64,000 nt of DNA from an uncultured Collinsella sp. Lineage in GTDB: Bacteria > Actinomycetota > Coriobacteriia > Coriobacteriales > Coriobacteriaceae. Where the stretch lies: the NCBI GenBank assembly GCA_900758475.1, contig CAAERQ010000033.1:1-64000 (forward strand). The letters are read 5' to 3'. Shown here one piece after another: positions 52,022 through 60,125 of this stretch (positions within the stretch are counted from its first letter, which is position 1; every line of letters begins with the position of its first letter). A model generated the notes under the pieces. The model saw only the letters and a list, made by a program, of their open reading frames with translations. It made no database searches and was not told the DNA's origin. Both the position numbers and the translations under genes were made by a program.

Positions 52022-53260
52022 CTACGCGGCGGGCAGCTTGATGGTAAAGACGGTATGCTCGGGCGTCGATTCGCACGCGATGGCACCGCCATGTGCCCCA
52101 ACAATCTCCTTGGCGATGGCGAGACCCAGCCCAGCACCGCCGCGATTGGTCGCACGCGCTGCATCCAGGCGATAGAACTTCTCAAAGATCACCTTGAGCT
52201 TTGGCTCAGGGATCGGATTGCCCTGGTTCACAAATCGTACGCGTACGCCACCGTCACCCAAACGCCTGGCCTCGATCGTGATAGTCGAGCCTTCATAGCT
52301 ATAGGCAACGGCGTTTTTCATGATGTTGTTGAATACGCGAGCCATCTTGTCGCCGTCCACGAGCACCGTCAGGTCCTCGCAGATATCAACCTTGGCTTCC
52401 TTGTGCTGTTCGTTGAGAATGGGATAGAACTCGTCGGCCACCTGCGCCAGCAATAGCCCCAAATCGACGTAAGCGCGGGTGAGCACGATATCGTGGAAAT
52501 CAAAACGCGTGATGTCGAAAAACTCCTCGATGAGCGCGTCGAGCCGATGGGCTTTGTCGAGCGCCACGCCCGTAAAGCGTGCACGCTGCTCAAGCGGCAA
52601 ATCGGGAGCCTCCTGCAGGAGCGAAAGATAGCCCACCACGCTGGCAAGCGGCGTGCGCAGGTCGTGCGCCAGGTACGTAACCAGGTCATCTTTGCGATGC
52701 GATTCGTCGCGCAAGGCCTGTTGAACCTTACGCTCGCAATCGCGCGCCCGGTTGAGCGCACCCTCGACCTCGAGAAAGTCGCCGTCGATGGTATCCCACG
52801 TGTCGGGGTTGTCGATCAGACGGTCCTGAATACGGGCGGCGATCACGCGGTCGGCACGCTGCTCGCCTTGCTCATAACCCTGGTAATACAGGGCACGCCC
52901 GCAAAAGAACAGGACACACACGGCGAGTGCCAGCACAAAGCCGAGCATGTTGAACACAAAGGCGGCATTAAAGAACACGGGCCCGCCAATACCGCCAAGC
53001 GCCATGGCCCCGATCGCCAGCGTAGTCGTCCACGCGGCACCGCCGATTACCACGCAGCGGCGAACGATTTCAAATCGATCGATCAGCAAGAAGCCAATGA
53101 GCAGAACTGCCAGGATACCAACGATATTGTCAATGCCAATGAGTAGCAGACTCAGCAAAAAGAGCAGCACCGTCGCAAGCGCACGGTTGTCGACGACCGC
53201 CCTTATGTATTCAAAGAGTCGATCGGGCACCTCGAATACCCGCCTATCGTCTTTTGTCAT
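52022..53260 (-). CDS. Sensor histidine kinase, VanS-like
   Basis: About 412 residues. The N-terminal membrane region has up to four hydrophobic segments (ALATVLLFLLSLLLIGIDNI, GILAVLLIGFLLIDRF, TLAIGAMALGGIGGPVFFNA, MLGFVLALAVCVLFFC) without a large extracellular domain, then HisKA with VTYLAHDLRTPLASVVGYLS and HATPase_c with NIMKNAVAYS, a VRFVNQGNPIP G1 box and GGAGLGLAIAKEIV. The start at 53260 has GGGGAAGTGGAT upstream, better than the GTG two codons before. Partner of the VanR-like regulator at 53286. Ligand unknown. Confidence 0.9.
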   Translation of the reverse strand: MTKDDRRVFEVPDRLFEYIRAVVDNRALATVLLFLLSLLLIGIDNIVGILAVLLIGFLLIDRFEIVRRCVVIGGAAWTTTLAIGAMALGGIGGPVFFNAAFVFNMLGFVLALAVCVLFFCGRALYYQGYEQGEQRADRVIAARIQDRLIDNPDTWDTIDGDFLEVEGALNRARDCERKVQQALRDESHRKDDLVTYLAHDLRTPLASVVGYLSLLQEAPDLPLEQRARFTGVALDKAHRLDALIEEFFDITRFDFHDIVLTRAYVDLGLLLAQVADEFYPILNEQHKEAKVDICEDLTVLVDGDKMARVFNNIMKNAVAYSYEGSTITIEARRLGDGGVRVRFVNQGNPIPEPKLKVIFEKFYRLDAARATNRGGAGLGLAIAKEIVGAHGGAIACESTPEHTVFTIKLPAA

Positions 53261-53285
53261 ATCCACTTCCCCACCATCAAAGGCG

Positions 53286-53981
53286 TTATTCGATTATGTA
53301 GCCAACGCCCCAGACGTTTTTGATAAAGCGCGGCTTTTGAGCATCGTCGCCGATCTTTTCACGCAGATGGCGGATGTGCACCATCACCGTATTGTTGGAG
53401 CCGGGCATAAAATCCTCGTTCCACACCGCGCGGAACAGGTCCCCCACGGCCACCACGCTGCCACGATGCTCGACCAGATACAGCAAGATGGAATACTCGA
53501 TGGGCGTGAGGCGCACCGGTGCACCGTCCACCGTCACACAACGAGCGTCGCGGTTGATCTCGAGGCCGTCGAGCTGGATGGTCGGCGACTCGACCGCCTG
53601 TGCGCGGCTGCCGTAGCTAGTGTAACGACGGAGCTGAGCATGAACGCGCGCAATGAGCTCCAGCGGACGGAACGGCTTGACCACGTAATCGTCTGCGCCC
53701 AACGAGAGGCCCTCGATCTTGTCATGTTGGGCATCGCGCGCCGTCAGCATAATAACGGGATAGGTATGGCTAGCGCGGATGGTGCGCAGCAGCTCAAAGC
53801 CGTCGATATCGGGCAGCATGACGTCCAGCAGCGCCAGATCGAACTCCTGCTCCAAAATCGCCTTGGCAGCATCTGCGCCGCTATAGGCAATCTGCACATC
53901 AAAGCCCTCTTTTGTAAGGTAGATACCAACCAGGTCGGCGATGGCCTTCTCGTCATCAACTACCAAAATGCGCTCGTTCAT
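53286..53981 (-). CDS. Response regulator, VanR-like (OmpR family)
   Basis: 231 residues. MNERILVVDDEKAIADLVGI, phospho-Asp in LALLDVMLPD, MLTARD and YVVKPFRPLELIARVHAQLR define the receiver; the DNA-binding domain has LTPIEYSILLYLVEHRGSVV and NTVMVHIRHLREKIGDD, the VanR/RegX-like form. The start at 53981 gives a standard N-terminus. Kinase follows 25 nt downstream. The D,D-carboxypeptidase gene is divergent, which suggests control of cell-wall peptide trimming; that is inference. Confidence 0.92.
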   Translation of the reverse strand: MNERILVVDDEKAIADLVGIYLTKEGFDVQIAYSGADAAKAILEQEFDLALLDVMLPDIDGFELLRTIRASHTYPVIMLTARDAQHDKIEGLSLGADDYVVKPFRPLELIARVHAQLRRYTSYGSRAQAVESPTIQLDGLEINRDARCVTVDGAPVRLTPIEYSILLYLVEHRGSVVAVGDLFRAVWNEDFMPGSNNTVMVHIRHLREKIGDDAQKPRFIKNVWGVGYIIE

Positions 53982-54134
53982 GCGTGCTCCTCTCGCGCTC
54001 CATTATGCCCGAGGCAGCACGCGCCACACACAACAAGCGTGGGCGATTAAGTCGACCTTAAGCACCTATGTGTCCGTTCGGGCGCAGACATGGGCCGCGC
54101 ACGCCCGCGCGCTGATTGTCCGCGCCGGTAAACG

Positions 54135-54140
54135 ATATAC
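54135..54140 (+). promoter_or_regulatory. -10 element for the D,D-carboxypeptidase gene
   Basis: TATACT about 40 nt before the chosen GTG start. The -35 is not clear. Confidence 0.45.
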
Positions 54141-54180
54141 TTTGAACTCTGAAGAGACCATCCCGTCGAAAGCGAAATCT

Positions 54181-55521
54181 GTGAAGACCCTTAGTTCTCT
54201 TGTAAAGCGCTCCGCGCAACTGACCGCCGGCATTGTCTGCGCCGTCGCCCTTGCCGCCGGTACGCCGTCTGCCGCCGACGCCCAGGCGCTTACGACCGAT
54301 ATCGTTTGCGGCAAGACCGCCGACGCCCGCGGCATCACGGCCGAGAATCTGCCCGATATCGATGCGACCAACGCCATCGTCATGAGCAAGGACGGTTCCG
54401 TCTATTACGCCCGCAGTGCCGACGAGCAGGTCAAGATCGCCTCAATTACCAAGGTCATGACCGCAATCCTAACCATCGAGAACTGCAAGATGGATGAGAA
54501 GGTCACGGTGAGCAACGCCGCGGCAACCGTGGGCAATTCGACCGCCGGCTTGCTCAAAGGCGACGAGCTCACAGTGGAACAGGCCCTGCGCGGCCTGATG
54601 ATTCCCTCGGGCAATGACGCCGCCATCGTACTTGCCGAGCATGTGGGCAAAAAGATCGACCCCAAGACCAAAGATGCCGAGGCCACGTTTGTCAAGGCCA
54701 TGAACGAGCGCGCTAAAAAGCTCGGCTGCACGGGAACGCTTTTTGAGAATCCGCACGGTCTGGACTTTGATGAGTGGGCCGGCGACATGCACTCGACCGC
54801 GCACGATGCGGCCCTGATGATGCAGGAAGCAATGAAGAGCGATACGTTCCGCGAGATCGTGGCGAGCGATGATTCCTGGATTGAGGTTACAGGCGCCGAC
54901 GGCTCCGACCACTCACATTCCATGGATACGCACAACGAGCTGCTGGGGCAGGACGGCAATATCGGCGGCAAGACCGGCACTACCGACGATGCCGGCTACT
55001 GCTTTACGGCAGCCTACGACCGCGATGGCGACGAGACCTATACCGTCGTTTTGAACTCCAGCACCAACGACCAGCGCTTTGCCGACACGGCCGCCCTTGC
55101 CAACTGGTACTACGGCCACAAGGTGACGGTTGCGATCGCCAACACGCAGGAAAAGACCGCCAACGGCAATCCGCTCATCGCGCGCATAAGCCAGACCGAC
55201 TGGACGGACAAGACGATCGACGCCACACTCGCCGATCCCGCAGCTCAGGCGACCATCTTTTCGCTTGCCGGAGAAGTAACCGAAAAGGTTGCCTACGATG
55301 ACCTTTCGGGCACGGTGCATGTGGGCGACAAAGTAGGTAGCCTCACGCTCAAACAAGACGGCATCAAGGTCGTTGTCACGGATTTGGTTGCCGATGAGGA
55401 AGGCTCGGGGCCGAATCCCATTGAATGGCTTCTTGTGAAGCTCGACCGCCTGAGTCGTCGCATCGAAAACCGTCCGCTTGCGGCAGAAAGCGAAACCGTA
55501 GCCAAGGCACCCGAGGTGTAG
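54181..55521 (+). CDS. Serine-type D-Ala-D-Ala carboxypeptidase (S11, DacA/DacF type)
   Basis: 446 residues from GTG 54181. Signal peptide: VKTLSSLVKRSAQLTAGIVC then AVALAAG...ADA. Penicillin-binding motifs are in place: S88-x-x-K91 in ASITKVMTAIL, SGN in MIPSGNDAAIVLAEHVG and KTGT in GGKTGTTDDAGYCF. Removes the terminal D-Ala of peptidoglycan stem peptides at the outside of the membrane. The C-terminal region is long (about 130 residues after KTGT) and ends in a short amphipathic helix (IEWLLVKLDRLSRRI) that could anchor the protein. The frame is open further upstream, but -10-like sequence at 54135 excludes earlier starts. Divergent from the VanRS-like pair. Confidence 0.92.
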   Translation: MKTLSSLVKRSAQLTAGIVCAVALAAGTPSAADAQALTTDIVCGKTADARGITAENLPDIDATNAIVMSKDGSVYYARSADEQVKIASITKVMTAILTIENCKMDEKVTVSNAAATVGNSTAGLLKGDELTVEQALRGLMIPSGNDAAIVLAEHVGKKIDPKTKDAEATFVKAMNERAKKLGCTGTLFENPHGLDFDEWAGDMHSTAHDAALMMQEAMKSDTFREIVASDDSWIEVTGADGSDHSHSMDTHNELLGQDGNIGGKTGTTDDAGYCFTAAYDRDGDETYTVVLNSSTNDQRFADTAALANWYYGHKVTVAIANTQEKTANGNPLIARISQTDWTDKTIDATLADPAAQATIFSLAGEVTEKVAYDDLSGTVHVGDKVGSLTLKQDGIKVVVTDLVADEEGSGPNPIEWLLVKLDRLSRRIENRPLAAESETVAKAPEV

Positions 55522-55546
55522 GATCGAAGAACAATACGCTCGCTGA

Positions 55547-55577
55547 AAGGAGACGTCCGAAAGGACGCCTCCTTTTT
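55547..55577 (+). terminator. Terminator of the carboxypeptidase gene
   Basis: 13-bp stem (one A/C mismatch) around a GAA loop, followed by a run of T. Confidence 0.9.
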
Positions 55578-55580
55578 GAG

Positions 55581-55601
55581 GGTTCGAATCCCCAGCCGCC
55601 A
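55581..55601 (+). repeat. Forward copy of a tRNA-Ser T-arm and 3' end
   Basis: ggttcgaatccccagc then cgcca: the T-arm and acceptor end of a tRNA-Ser with four acceptor bases missing. It directly follows the carboxypeptidase terminator. There is no tRNA body. The 55522-55842 gap contains only this, the next element and two hairpins. Confidence 0.6.
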
Positions 55602-55652
55602 TTCTTGATAATAAAAAAGGGCCCCAAATGGGACCCTTCTACAAATTCATAC

Positions 55653-55790
55653 TGGCGGAGAGCTGGGGATGTCCGGGCATGCTGCGCATGCCCTCCGGCT
55701 TCAAAGCCTGACGGCTTTTCGCCCACGGGCTACAAACGCTTTCGCGTTTGCTTAACGCCCGTGCCCTCTCGGGTTCGAATCCCCAGCTAA
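55653..55790. repeat. tRNA-Ser 3' end joined to structured repeat ending in a T-arm
   Basis: 55653-55670 repeats the last 18 nt of the tRNA-Ser gene (minus orientation), then about 100 nt of hairpins (gggcat/atgccc, aaacgc/gcgttt, cgcccacgggc...cgcccgtgcc) and a forward T-arm gggttcgaatccccagct. Shares its plan with 58644-58786 beside tRNA-Arg. Confidence 0.65.
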
Positions 55791-55807
55791 CGTGGTTCAA
55801 CTAAAAA

Positions 55808-55827
55808 AGGGTCCCTTTCGGAACCCT
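55808..55827 (-). terminator. Terminator of tRNA-Ser
   Basis: agggtccc/ggaaccct stem with a TTTC loop, then TTTTTTAG on the minus strand. A similar hairpin at 55617-55640 serves the truncated copy. Confidence 0.75.
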
Positions 55828-55842
55828 TCTTTAAAGTCTTAC

Positions 55843-55933
55843 TGGCGGAGAGCTGGGGATTCGAACCCCAGATGCCCTTTTGGGGCATACTCGCTTAGCA
55901 GGCGAGCACCTTCGGCCTCTCGGTCAGCTCTCC
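55843..55933 (-). tRNA. tRNA-Ser (anticodon GCT)
   Basis: Long variable arm class II tRNA. Acceptor GGAGAGC pairs with GCTCTCC, the anticodon loop CTGCTAA gives GCT, the variable arm is TATGCCCCAAAAGGGCATC, the T-arm GGGGTTCGAATCCCC, and CCA is encoded. Decodes AGC/AGU. Confidence 0.95.
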
Positions 55934-56027
55934 GTAACAGCCGTTCTATAGTAACCAAACAGCCGAAGTTGAGCAAGAGGGAATTTTCTAATTGCCTAGC
56001 GGCCTTTCCTCCTTGCAGTTTTCGCCC

Positions 56028-58469
56028 CTACCCCAGCGAGCGATTGAGGGAGCCGAGCTCATCGTTGCCCATGGTGCGCCACATTTGGAAGATGCAGACG
56101 CGCGCCAGGAAAAAGAAGCCGCTATCGACCAACTGCACGGCAGCATCCGCCAGCTGGTTGGCCACGGCGGACACGGGAGGCAATTCAAGCCCAGCCTTGC
56201 GGATGGTCTCGACGGCCTCCTCAAACGTCGGAGGCTCATTGACACCCATCTCATTCATAAGGCCCTGCATTTCCTCCAGTGCGTTGCTACCCGACTCCTC
56301 GCCGCGCGGTACCAGGCGGTAGCATGCCAGCGCGAGCTCGAGCTGGTCGCAGTTCCAATAGGCAAACGCCAAGCGATAGAACAGATAACCGATTGCGGAA
56401 CGGTCGCTGGCAATGCGCAGGCCGTGGCGCGCCACCTCGATAATCTCGTCAAAGCGTTCCAGGCGCGCCAACACGTTGATGAGCGCAAAGTGCGATTGCA
56501 TGGACGAGCGAGCCAGATCGTAAAGACGACGCACCTCGGGCAATGCCCGTTCAAAATCCTCCTGATCGGCGTAATAACTGCAGATCTCGTGCTGAGCAAA
56601 GTAGAGCGCGTCGGGAGCGCGCAGGATGCGCACCGAGCGATCTTCCTCCATTACCGGCAGCACCATACGCACCAGCTGGTTGTCGCAAAACTGCGTCTGA
56701 ACCGGACCCGTTGCCAAAAGCTCGGCGACGGCGCACTTTGCCTCCAGCTCCTCAACAAGACGGGAGAAGCCCTCAAACGCACTTGCATGGTCAACTTTTA
56801 CCTGCTCGCGCAACTCAACGACGCGCGCCACATACGGGTCATCGTCCTCCTCCATGACCTCTAGCTCATCAGCCGTATCGGCAAGCAGCAGGTCGCGCAA
56901 CGCCGGTGGCAGCGAACGGTGGTCGTCACGCGGGCGAGCGTGAACCTCCGCAGGCTCAATCGCATCCGGTGCGTCCGACTCATATGCCTCAAGCATGCGC
57001 TTGCACGGCATATCGTCCATGTCCATGCTCTCAAGATCCTTGGCGACAGGCACGCAATTGGCCAGATAGGCCGCACGCCCAAAGGAATATGTTGCAATGA
57101 CGCGCTCGCCCCGCTCGCCGTCGGGAGCCGCAATCTGAACATAACAGCGCGTGATGCGAGCGCCCGAAGCAAAGCAAGCCGCCGCGAGTGTAAGCGCAAT
57201 ACGCGCATCGTGCTCAGTGGCCCACGCCGCGCGCTTAGGCTCATCCACCTCGCGCCAGGCGTCATCTTGAGCATCGTATTCGCGCTGCGGCATAGCATCG
57301 ACAACCGTGCGGCCAAATCGCACCAGCACGATGCCCTCGGCGACGTTCGCTCGATAGGTGTAATCGAGCCGCGTGACCACGTTGAGCGCTTCTACGATAC
57401 GTGCAAAGCGGGTGCGAACGTCCCACTCGCCACCCGGCTGGCACGCAACCGTCCCCGGCTTGGCCCACGGGTTGTCATTCGACAGCGTTTCGAGCAAGCG
57501 AAGAACGTCGTTTGTCGTCTTGCTGATATGCCATAGGTCAAAGAGCGAGCAGCCCTCAAAGCTTGGCGACGAGGCAACGGGGCCCAACCCTGCCCCAATA
57601 CGCTCAAGGATGCCCGATAGGCGGTTCAGGCGGCACTCGACGGCAAGTAGGATATCGATCTCGTCCTGGTCCAGCAGGCTACGGTCAAAATTGAGATAAA
57701 AGAGCCTCGAGCGATCGATGCGCGCCAGGCTCATTTCGGTTTTGGCCGCGATGGTGCGCAGGCGAGGCAGATTAACTTCGCCCATCAAAGCGGCGGCATA
57801 GCACTCAATGCCACTTGGATTATCTGTATGATCAATGCGGTAGAGCAACGTTTCGATTGCATCGGGCAGCGGCGTGGAATCAAAACCCAGCAGCACCTCA
57901 ACCGGCTCGGGGAGTTTTACAAGTTTGATCTTGTCGACGGCATTTTTCATGCCCTCGTCAAGGCCGTCACCGTCTGCCGTGCCTAAGACAGCGTTTTCAG
58001 AATCGGCGAATATCACGTAACGCAAGAACATCGAGGCCATGAACTCGCCGTAGCGAAGGCTGCGCGTCGAATTCCACGTCTCTCGATCGGATTGTTCGCG
58101 CATGGTGCCTTCGGGAGAGCCGATGACTCGCGCCCGGGAGTACATCGTCCCATCGGTACCCCTGACCGCAATCTCACCGATGTTGGAATCGGACTCGTCA
58201 AGAATCAGTTGCATGTCGGGATCGTCGGGCAGTGACATCTCGTTAACGGGGCGGTCCACCTTATAGACCTCACCCGAAACGCTCACGTAGCCCAAAAGTG
58301 ACACATGGCTTTTGCCGACGAATTCGACGACATAGCATGATTCATGCGGGTCCTCGCCAAAGAGCTTCCAAACCACGCCATACGAGCGTCCCGCAGGCTG
58401 CTCAGGCATGGCCGGAAAGCGCTTTTTGGGATCGAGAAACCTGAGCTTGTATGTCAGACGCTCTGCCAC
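56028..58469 (-). CDS. Large hypothetical protein with C-terminal helical (TPR-like) repeats
   Basis: 813 residues, family not recognised. It starts MAERLTYKLRFLDPKKRFPA. The first 150 residues look like a beta-rich domain (SYGVVWKLFGEDPHESCYVV then HVSLLGYVSVSGEVYKVDRP). The middle has LLGFDSTPLPDAIETLLYRI and a long mixed region. About residues 640-760 form helical pairs with TPR-like spacing (HEICSYYADQEDFERALPEV, SMQSHFALINVLARLERFDE, YLFYRLAFAYWNCDQLELAL). No signal peptide, so cytoplasmic. Monocistronic. Possibly a lineage-specific regulatory or scaffold protein; no function is claimed. Confidence 0.85.
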   Translation of the reverse strand: MAERLTYKLRFLDPKKRFPAMPEQPAGRSYGVVWKLFGEDPHESCYVVEFVGKSHVSLLGYVSVSGEVYKVDRPVNEMSLPDDPDMQLILDESDSNIGEIAVRGTDGTMYSRARVIGSPEGTMREQSDRETWNSTRSLRYGEFMASMFLRYVIFADSENAVLGTADGDGLDEGMKNAVDKIKLVKLPEPVEVLLGFDSTPLPDAIETLLYRIDHTDNPSGIECYAAALMGEVNLPRLRTIAAKTEMSLARIDRSRLFYLNFDRSLLDQDEIDILLAVECRLNRLSGILERIGAGLGPVASSPSFEGCSLFDLWHISKTTNDVLRLLETLSNDNPWAKPGTVACQPGGEWDVRTRFARIVEALNVVTRLDYTYRANVAEGIVLVRFGRTVVDAMPQREYDAQDDAWREVDEPKRAAWATEHDARIALTLAAACFASGARITRCYVQIAAPDGERGERVIATYSFGRAAYLANCVPVAKDLESMDMDDMPCKRMLEAYESDAPDAIEPAEVHARPRDDHRSLPPALRDLLLADTADELEVMEEDDDPYVARVVELREQVKVDHASAFEGFSRLVEELEAKCAVAELLATGPVQTQFCDNQLVRMVLPVMEEDRSVRILRAPDALYFAQHEICSYYADQEDFERALPEVRRLYDLARSSMQSHFALINVLARLERFDEIIEVARHGLRIASDRSAIGYLFYRLAFAYWNCDQLELALACYRLVPRGEESGSNALEEMQGLMNEMGVNEPPTFEEAVETIRKAGLELPPVSAVANQLADAAVQLVDSGFFFLARVCIFQMWRTMGNDELGSLNRSLG

Positions 58470-58570
58470 GAAATATCACCCTGATCGGTCGTCTAAAGAA
58501 AGAGCGCGCCACGGGCTCACCGAGGCGCATACTCGAAATCTTACACGAGTCGATGAGAAATAGTCCCCGT

Positions 58571-58594
58571 TGACCGAGGTTCGAATCCATGCGG
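58571..58594 (+). repeat. Isolated T-arm fragment of the tRNA-Arg element
   Basis: tgaccgaggttcgaatccat then gcgg, the same ending as the two longer repeats at 58681 and 59266, without the rest of the element. The gap 58470-58833 otherwise holds the truncated tRNA-Arg end and repeat copy A. Confidence 0.55.
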
Positions 58595-58643
58595 GGTCCG
58601 CCTAAAAGAAAAGCCCCCGTCGCCGGAGGCTTTCAATTTCAAT

Positions 58644-58663
58644 TGGTGCGGCGTATAGGATTC
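58644..58663 (-). pseudogene. 3'-terminal fragment of tRNA-Arg
   Basis: 20 nt (minus: GAATCCTATACGCCGCACCA) identical to the end of the three intact tRNA-Arg genes, cut at the T-loop, after which repeat sequence begins. Confidence 0.7.
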
Positions 58664-58680
58664 CGCGCATCCGCTGCGCG

Positions 58681-58817
58681 GATCCGCACCGGCTTCGCCC
58701 GCCTGCCGGCGGACTCGCCCGCGGGCTAAAAACGCTCCGCGTTTTCTTTACGCCCGCGCCTCGACCGAGGTTCGAATCCATGCGGTGTTTACGTAAAAGA
58801 AAAGCCCCCGTTGCCGG
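58681..58817. repeat. tRNA-associated repeat, copy A
   Basis: 137 nt identical to 59266-59402 except one base (cttTacg versus cttGacg). Contains ccggc/gccgg, gcccgcgggc and aaaacgc/gcgtttt hairpins, then cgaggttcgaatcc (a T-arm mimic) and the tRNA-Arg terminator. Confidence 0.85.
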
Positions 58818-58824
58818 GAGCTTT
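58801..58824 (-). terminator. Terminator of tRNA-Arg copy 1
   Basis: aaagc.ccc/ggg.gcttt stem around cgttgc, with TTTTCTTTT following on the minus strand. Near-identical hairpins follow the other two copies (59064-59089 and 59384-59409) and the truncated one (58607-58633). Confidence 0.75.
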
Positions 58825-58833
58825 AATCTCAAA

Positions 58834-58910
58834 TGGTGCGGCGTATAGGATTCGAACCTATGACGTTCTGATTCGTAGTCAGACCCTCTATCCAGCTGAG
58901 GTAACGCCGC
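58834..58910 (-). tRNA. tRNA-Arg (anticodon ACG), copy 1
   Basis: 77 nt including encoded CCA. GCGGCGT acceptor, D-arm with AGCTGGATAGAG, anticodon loop CTACGAA (ACG), T-arm TAGGTTCGAATCCTA. Reads CGU/CGC/CGA after A-to-I editing. Confidence 0.95.
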
Positions 58911-59099
58911 GACTTGTTGATTATTATGCACATAGACTGAATAATGGTCAAGCGTTTTTTCAAAAAAAATTATCGAATTTGATTTTTACTCATTTGGCGT
59001 AATTACGGCCAGTTTGGATCAGCCGTATTTCGATGCTTGCGCTCAAGCGAATCGCTATATAAGAAAAGCTCCCGTTGCCGGGAGCTTTAAAAAATCAAT

Positions 59100-59176
59100 T
59101 GGTGCGGCGTATAGGATTCGAACCTATGACGTTCTGATTCGTAGTCAGACCCTCTATCCAGCTGAGGTAACGCCGC
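59100..59176 (-). tRNA. tRNA-Arg (anticodon ACG), copy 2
   Basis: Identical in sequence to copy 1 over the whole 77 nt, with its own terminator downstream. The 189 nt between copies 1 and 2 are AT-rich and hold no gene. Confidence 0.95.
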
Positions 59177-59265
59177 AACGCACGGATTATTATGCACGTG
59201 AGCCCTCGATGGGTCAAGCAACAATTTGGAAAATTTTTACGGAGCGCTGATTAAGTTGTCGTGCT

Positions 59266-59402
59266 GATCCGCACCGGCTTCGCCCGCCTGCCGGCGGACT
59301 CGCCCGCGGGCTAAAAACGCTCCGCGTTTTCTTGACGCCCGCGCCTCGACCGAGGTTCGAATCCATGCGGTGTTTACGTAAAAGAAAAGCCCCCGTTGCC
59401 GG
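59266..59402. repeat. tRNA-associated repeat, copy B
   Basis: Second copy of the 137-nt repeat, located between tRNA-Arg copies 2 and 3. It differs from copy A at a single base. Here it is not joined to a tRNA 3' fragment on its left side. Confidence 0.85.
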
Positions 59403-59419
59403 AGGCTTTCAATTTCAAT

Positions 59420-59496
59420 TGGTGCGGCGTATAGGATTCGAACCTATGACGTTCTGATTCGTAGTCAGACCCTCTATCCAGCTGAGGTAACGCCGC
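59420..59496 (-). tRNA. tRNA-Arg (anticodon ACG), copy 3
   Basis: Identical to copies 1 and 2 over 77 nt. First gene of the array in transcription order. Confidence 0.95.
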
Positions 59497-59576
59497 AGCG
59501 CAAGACATATAAAACCACTTTAGTTCGTTAGAGTCAAGCAAAATCTCAAACTTTTTTTCGCGCGGGCCGCAATTTG

Positions 59577-59954
59577 TCACGCTGTACCACGAGCATCAGC
59601 GCTTTTCGTGCGATCGATTGGCTTTTCGATCACATCGAACCCGACGCCAAGCTCCCCCAGAAGCGACCGCACCCGTTGGGCACAGTCGTAGTCGGCAAAC
59701 GAAATGCTCAGCATTCGGGCCACCTGATTAGAAGTTCCAACGCCATAGAAGTGCTCAAGGACAACAAGCGCCTCATGCGCCACAAACGTCTCGACCACAT
59801 GCGGCGACTCCTCATAGCACCATTGCGTCAATGGCCCCTCACTCGTCTGCCGAACCACCAAGCCACCCATACCCGACGGCTCGCACGTTACCAGCAGGTG
59901 CTCCCCACCCTCATCGCTCTGGAACAAAACAACCCGCTCGTCGAACAGCTCCAT
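59577..59954 (-). CDS. Small hypothetical protein
   Basis: 125 residues, not recognised. It begins MELFDERVVLFQSDEGGEHL and has a hydrophobic strand-rich N-terminal half (LLVTCEPSGMGGLVVRQ) and a helical C-terminal half (FVAHEALVVLEHFYGVGTSN then QVARMLSISFADYDCAQRVR). No signal peptide or membrane segment. The start at 59954 has a strong Shine-Dalgarno (GAAAGGGGATGCG), supporting it as a real gene. It lies between the tRNA-Arg array and serS. Confidence 0.75.
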   Translation of the reverse strand: MELFDERVVLFQSDEGGEHLLVTCEPSGMGGLVVRQTSEGPLTQWCYEESPHVVETFVAHEALVVLEHFYGVGTSNQVARMLSISFADYDCAQRVRSLLGELGVGFDVIEKPIDRTKSADARGTA

Positions 59955-60078
59955 CGCATCCCCTTTCTCTTGCTCTTAGTTAGTAAAAGCATAGCAGGTA
60001 AATGCATGTACACAGAACATCTGTTCGTGTGTTTTCTATCGAGCTGTCCGCACGGCATGGTATAGCCGTACACAAAAA

Positions 60079-60101
60079 GGGCGCCCCTAAAAGAAGCGCC
60101 C
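60079..60101 (-). terminator. serS terminator
   Basis: gggcgc/gcgccc stem with an 11-nt loop, followed on the minus strand by TTTTTGTG. Confidence 0.85.
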
Positions 60102-60125
60102 TCGCAAATCGCCTATGCAGCTAGC

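Noticed and set aside
55581..55601. A second complete tRNA gene on plus
   Set aside because: Only the T-arm and a shortened acceptor end are present; no D-arm or anticodon arm precedes it.
58811..59250. Short plus-strand frames containing AAYRIRTYDVLIRSQTLYPA
   Set aside because: These are translations of the antisense strand of the tRNA-Arg genes, a known annotation artefact.
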